Assembly: GCA_029974855.1 (NCBI GenBank)
Contig: JARKQO010000167.1
Span: 1 to 15,567, forward strand
Direction of reading: 5' to 3'
Origin: Eubacteriales bacterium
Lineage (GTDB): Bacteria; Bacillota_A; Clostridia; Christensenellales; Aristaeellaceae
Length of the DNA: 15,567 bases
Under the pieces are notes generated by a model. It saw only the letters and a program-made list of their open reading frames with translations. It did no database searches and was not told where the DNA came from. Of the stretch, positions 14,676 to 15,567 are shown piece by piece. Position 1 is the stretch's first letter; every line of letters starts with the position of its first letter. A program made the position numbers and the translations under genes.

Positions 14676-15567
14676 CTACCCTTTCACAGCCCCGATGGTA
14701 AGCCCCTTGACGAAATAACGCTGCACCAGCGGGTACATCAGCACAATGGGCCCGGTGGCGATGATGGTCATGGCCATTTTCATGCCCTCCAGGGGTAAGG
14801 AGGGAAGGGCCACCCCCGAATTGGAGGCCACCCGCTTCAGCGCCTCGGCGTTGGCCAGCATCCGTTGGAGATAGTATTGCAAGGTGAACATCTCTTCCTT
14901 GGTAACAAAGAGCATGTTGTTGAACCAGTCGTTCCAGTAGGTCAGGGCGGAGAACAGCGTCAGCGTCGCCAGCAGCGGCTTGCTGAGGGGCAAAATCAGC
15001 CGGATGAAGATGGCAAAGTCGTTGGCTCCGTCGATTTTGGCGGATTCGGTGATGGCGGAGGGGATGCCCCTCATAAAGCTCTTGGCGATGATCATATTCC
15101 ACACGGAGAACATCAGCGGCAGAATCAGCGCCAGGTAGGAGTTTTTGAGCTTCAGGTACCGGACGCACAGGATGTACCAGGGCACCAGGCCTCCATGAAA
15201 CAGCGTGGTGAAAAAGAAGAAGGAGGACAGCTTGTTGCGGTAGGGAAAATCCTGGCGGGAGAGCACATAGCCCGTCATGGCGGCCAGGAACACGGCGCAG
15301 GCGGTGCCCACGGCGGTGATGCCGAAGGTGTTGGCATAGGCTGTGAGGATGCTTACGGGGTTTTTGAGGCACAGGGCATAGCTGGTGAGATCAAAAACCT
15401 TGGGCGTCAGGGGATAGCCCTCCCGGATCAGGAGGCTTTCAGGGGTGAAAGAGGCCAAAATCACCAGGTAAAAAGGGAAGATGCACAGCAGGGCGAACAG
15501 GCCTGTCAGCACATACCCAAGGAGATTCACCATGAGCACATCCCGGCTCATGCCGTGGGAACGGAGC
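14676..15567 (-). CDS. ABC carbohydrate importer permease, LplC/YtcP type, 5' end outside window
   Basis: An inner-membrane permease of the binding-protein-dependent ABC sugar importers (MalG-like side). Six hydrophobic helices are evident, and the ATPase-coupling EAA loop reads ESAKIDGANDFAIFIRLILP (about residues 168-187 counted from the ATG at 15551). PLVQRYFVKGLTIGAVKG at the C-terminus is typical of the LplC/YtcP subgroup. The ATG at 15551 has no ribosome binding site, and the frame stays open to the edge, reading LRSHG just before it; relatives begin with an RSxGD-type segment at this place, so the true start is likely a few to some tens of codons outside the window. The gene is followed by the binding protein, as in lpl clusters. 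A partner LplB-type permease is expected just beyond the right edge. No ATPase gene is seen; these importers often share one encoded elsewhere. Confidence 0.92.
   Translation of the reverse strand, partial: LRSHGMSRDVLMVNLLGYVLTGLFALLCIFPFYLVILASFTPESLLIREGYPLTPKVFDLTSYALCLKNPVSILTAYANTFGITAVGTACAVFLAAMTGYVLSRQDFPYRNKLSSFFFFTTLFHGGLVPWYILCVRYLKLKNSYLALILPLMFSVWNMIIAKSFMRGIPSAITESAKIDGANDFAIFIRLILPLSKPLLATLTLFSALTYWNDWFNNMLFVTKEEMFTLQYYLQRMLANAEALKRVASNSGVALPSLPLEGMKMAMTIIATGPIVLMYPLVQRYFVKGLTIGAVKG

Noticed and set aside
1..15567. Search by eye for CRISPR arrays, tRNA or rRNA genes, transposases, integrases and attachment repeats.
   Set aside because: No regularly spaced repeats, no tRNA-like cloverleaf and no mobile-element protein were seen; the window looks like ordinary chromosome.

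Overview
The window reads as part of the chromosome of a GC-rich, Gram-positive anaerobe of the class Clostridia (Bacillota), probably a carbohydrate-fermenting gut or rumen type. The evidence is the strong AGGAGG-type ribosome binding sites, an LplA/LplC-type ABC importer with a DUF3502-like binding protein, a GPH symporter, a circularly permuted GH3 enzyme and a clostridial-style selenium gene set. This placement rests on gene content and was not confirmed by any search.

Layout. (1) 1-2348, minus strand: a GPH-type sugar:cation symporter followed, with overlapping stop and ribosome binding site, by an uncharacterised mostly helical protein that runs off the left edge. (2) 2556-5174, plus strand: a compact selenium operon, yedE-like transporter, TusA/YedF-like sulfurtransferase, DUF3343 protein and selD, with gaps of 12, 5 and 0 bases. 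(3) 5181-5220: a perfect 40-bp palindrome that probably terminates transcription from both sides. (4) 5246-7317, minus strand: a NifS-like cysteine desulfurase/selenocysteine lyase family gene followed by a LysR regulator of the selenium-associated type. (5) 7318-7516: a divergent promoter region with two mirror-image extended -10 elements and a dyad between them. (6) 7517-10582, plus strand: a small VOC-fold protein, about 200 bases without a clear gene, then a circularly permuted GH3 glycosidase. (7) 10595-15567, minus strand: an ABC carbohydrate importer permease (5' end outside the window), its extracellular binding protein and a GH2 glycosidase, converging on the GH3 gene with only 12 bases between stops.

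How it works together. YedE is thought to bring in a selenium (or sulfur) species, the desulfurase/TusA/DUF3343 proteins to handle it as a protein-bound persulfide/perselenide, and SelD to make selenophosphate; the LysR protein is the likely switch. No selA, selB, selC, ybbB or molybdenum hydroxylase lies in the window, so the user of the selenophosphate is not visible here. The flanking genes form two sugar-uptake units: ABC importer plus GH2 (with GH3 opposite), and GPH symporter plus an unknown protein. The binding-protein cistron is bracketed by two strong stem-loops, suggesting its mRNA level is set apart from its neighbours.

Most of this is recognisable biology. The least explained items are the uncharacterised protein at 1-905, a short selD-like stretch at 7922-7970, the operator-like dyad at 7405-7425, and the binding protein that lacks a lipobox.
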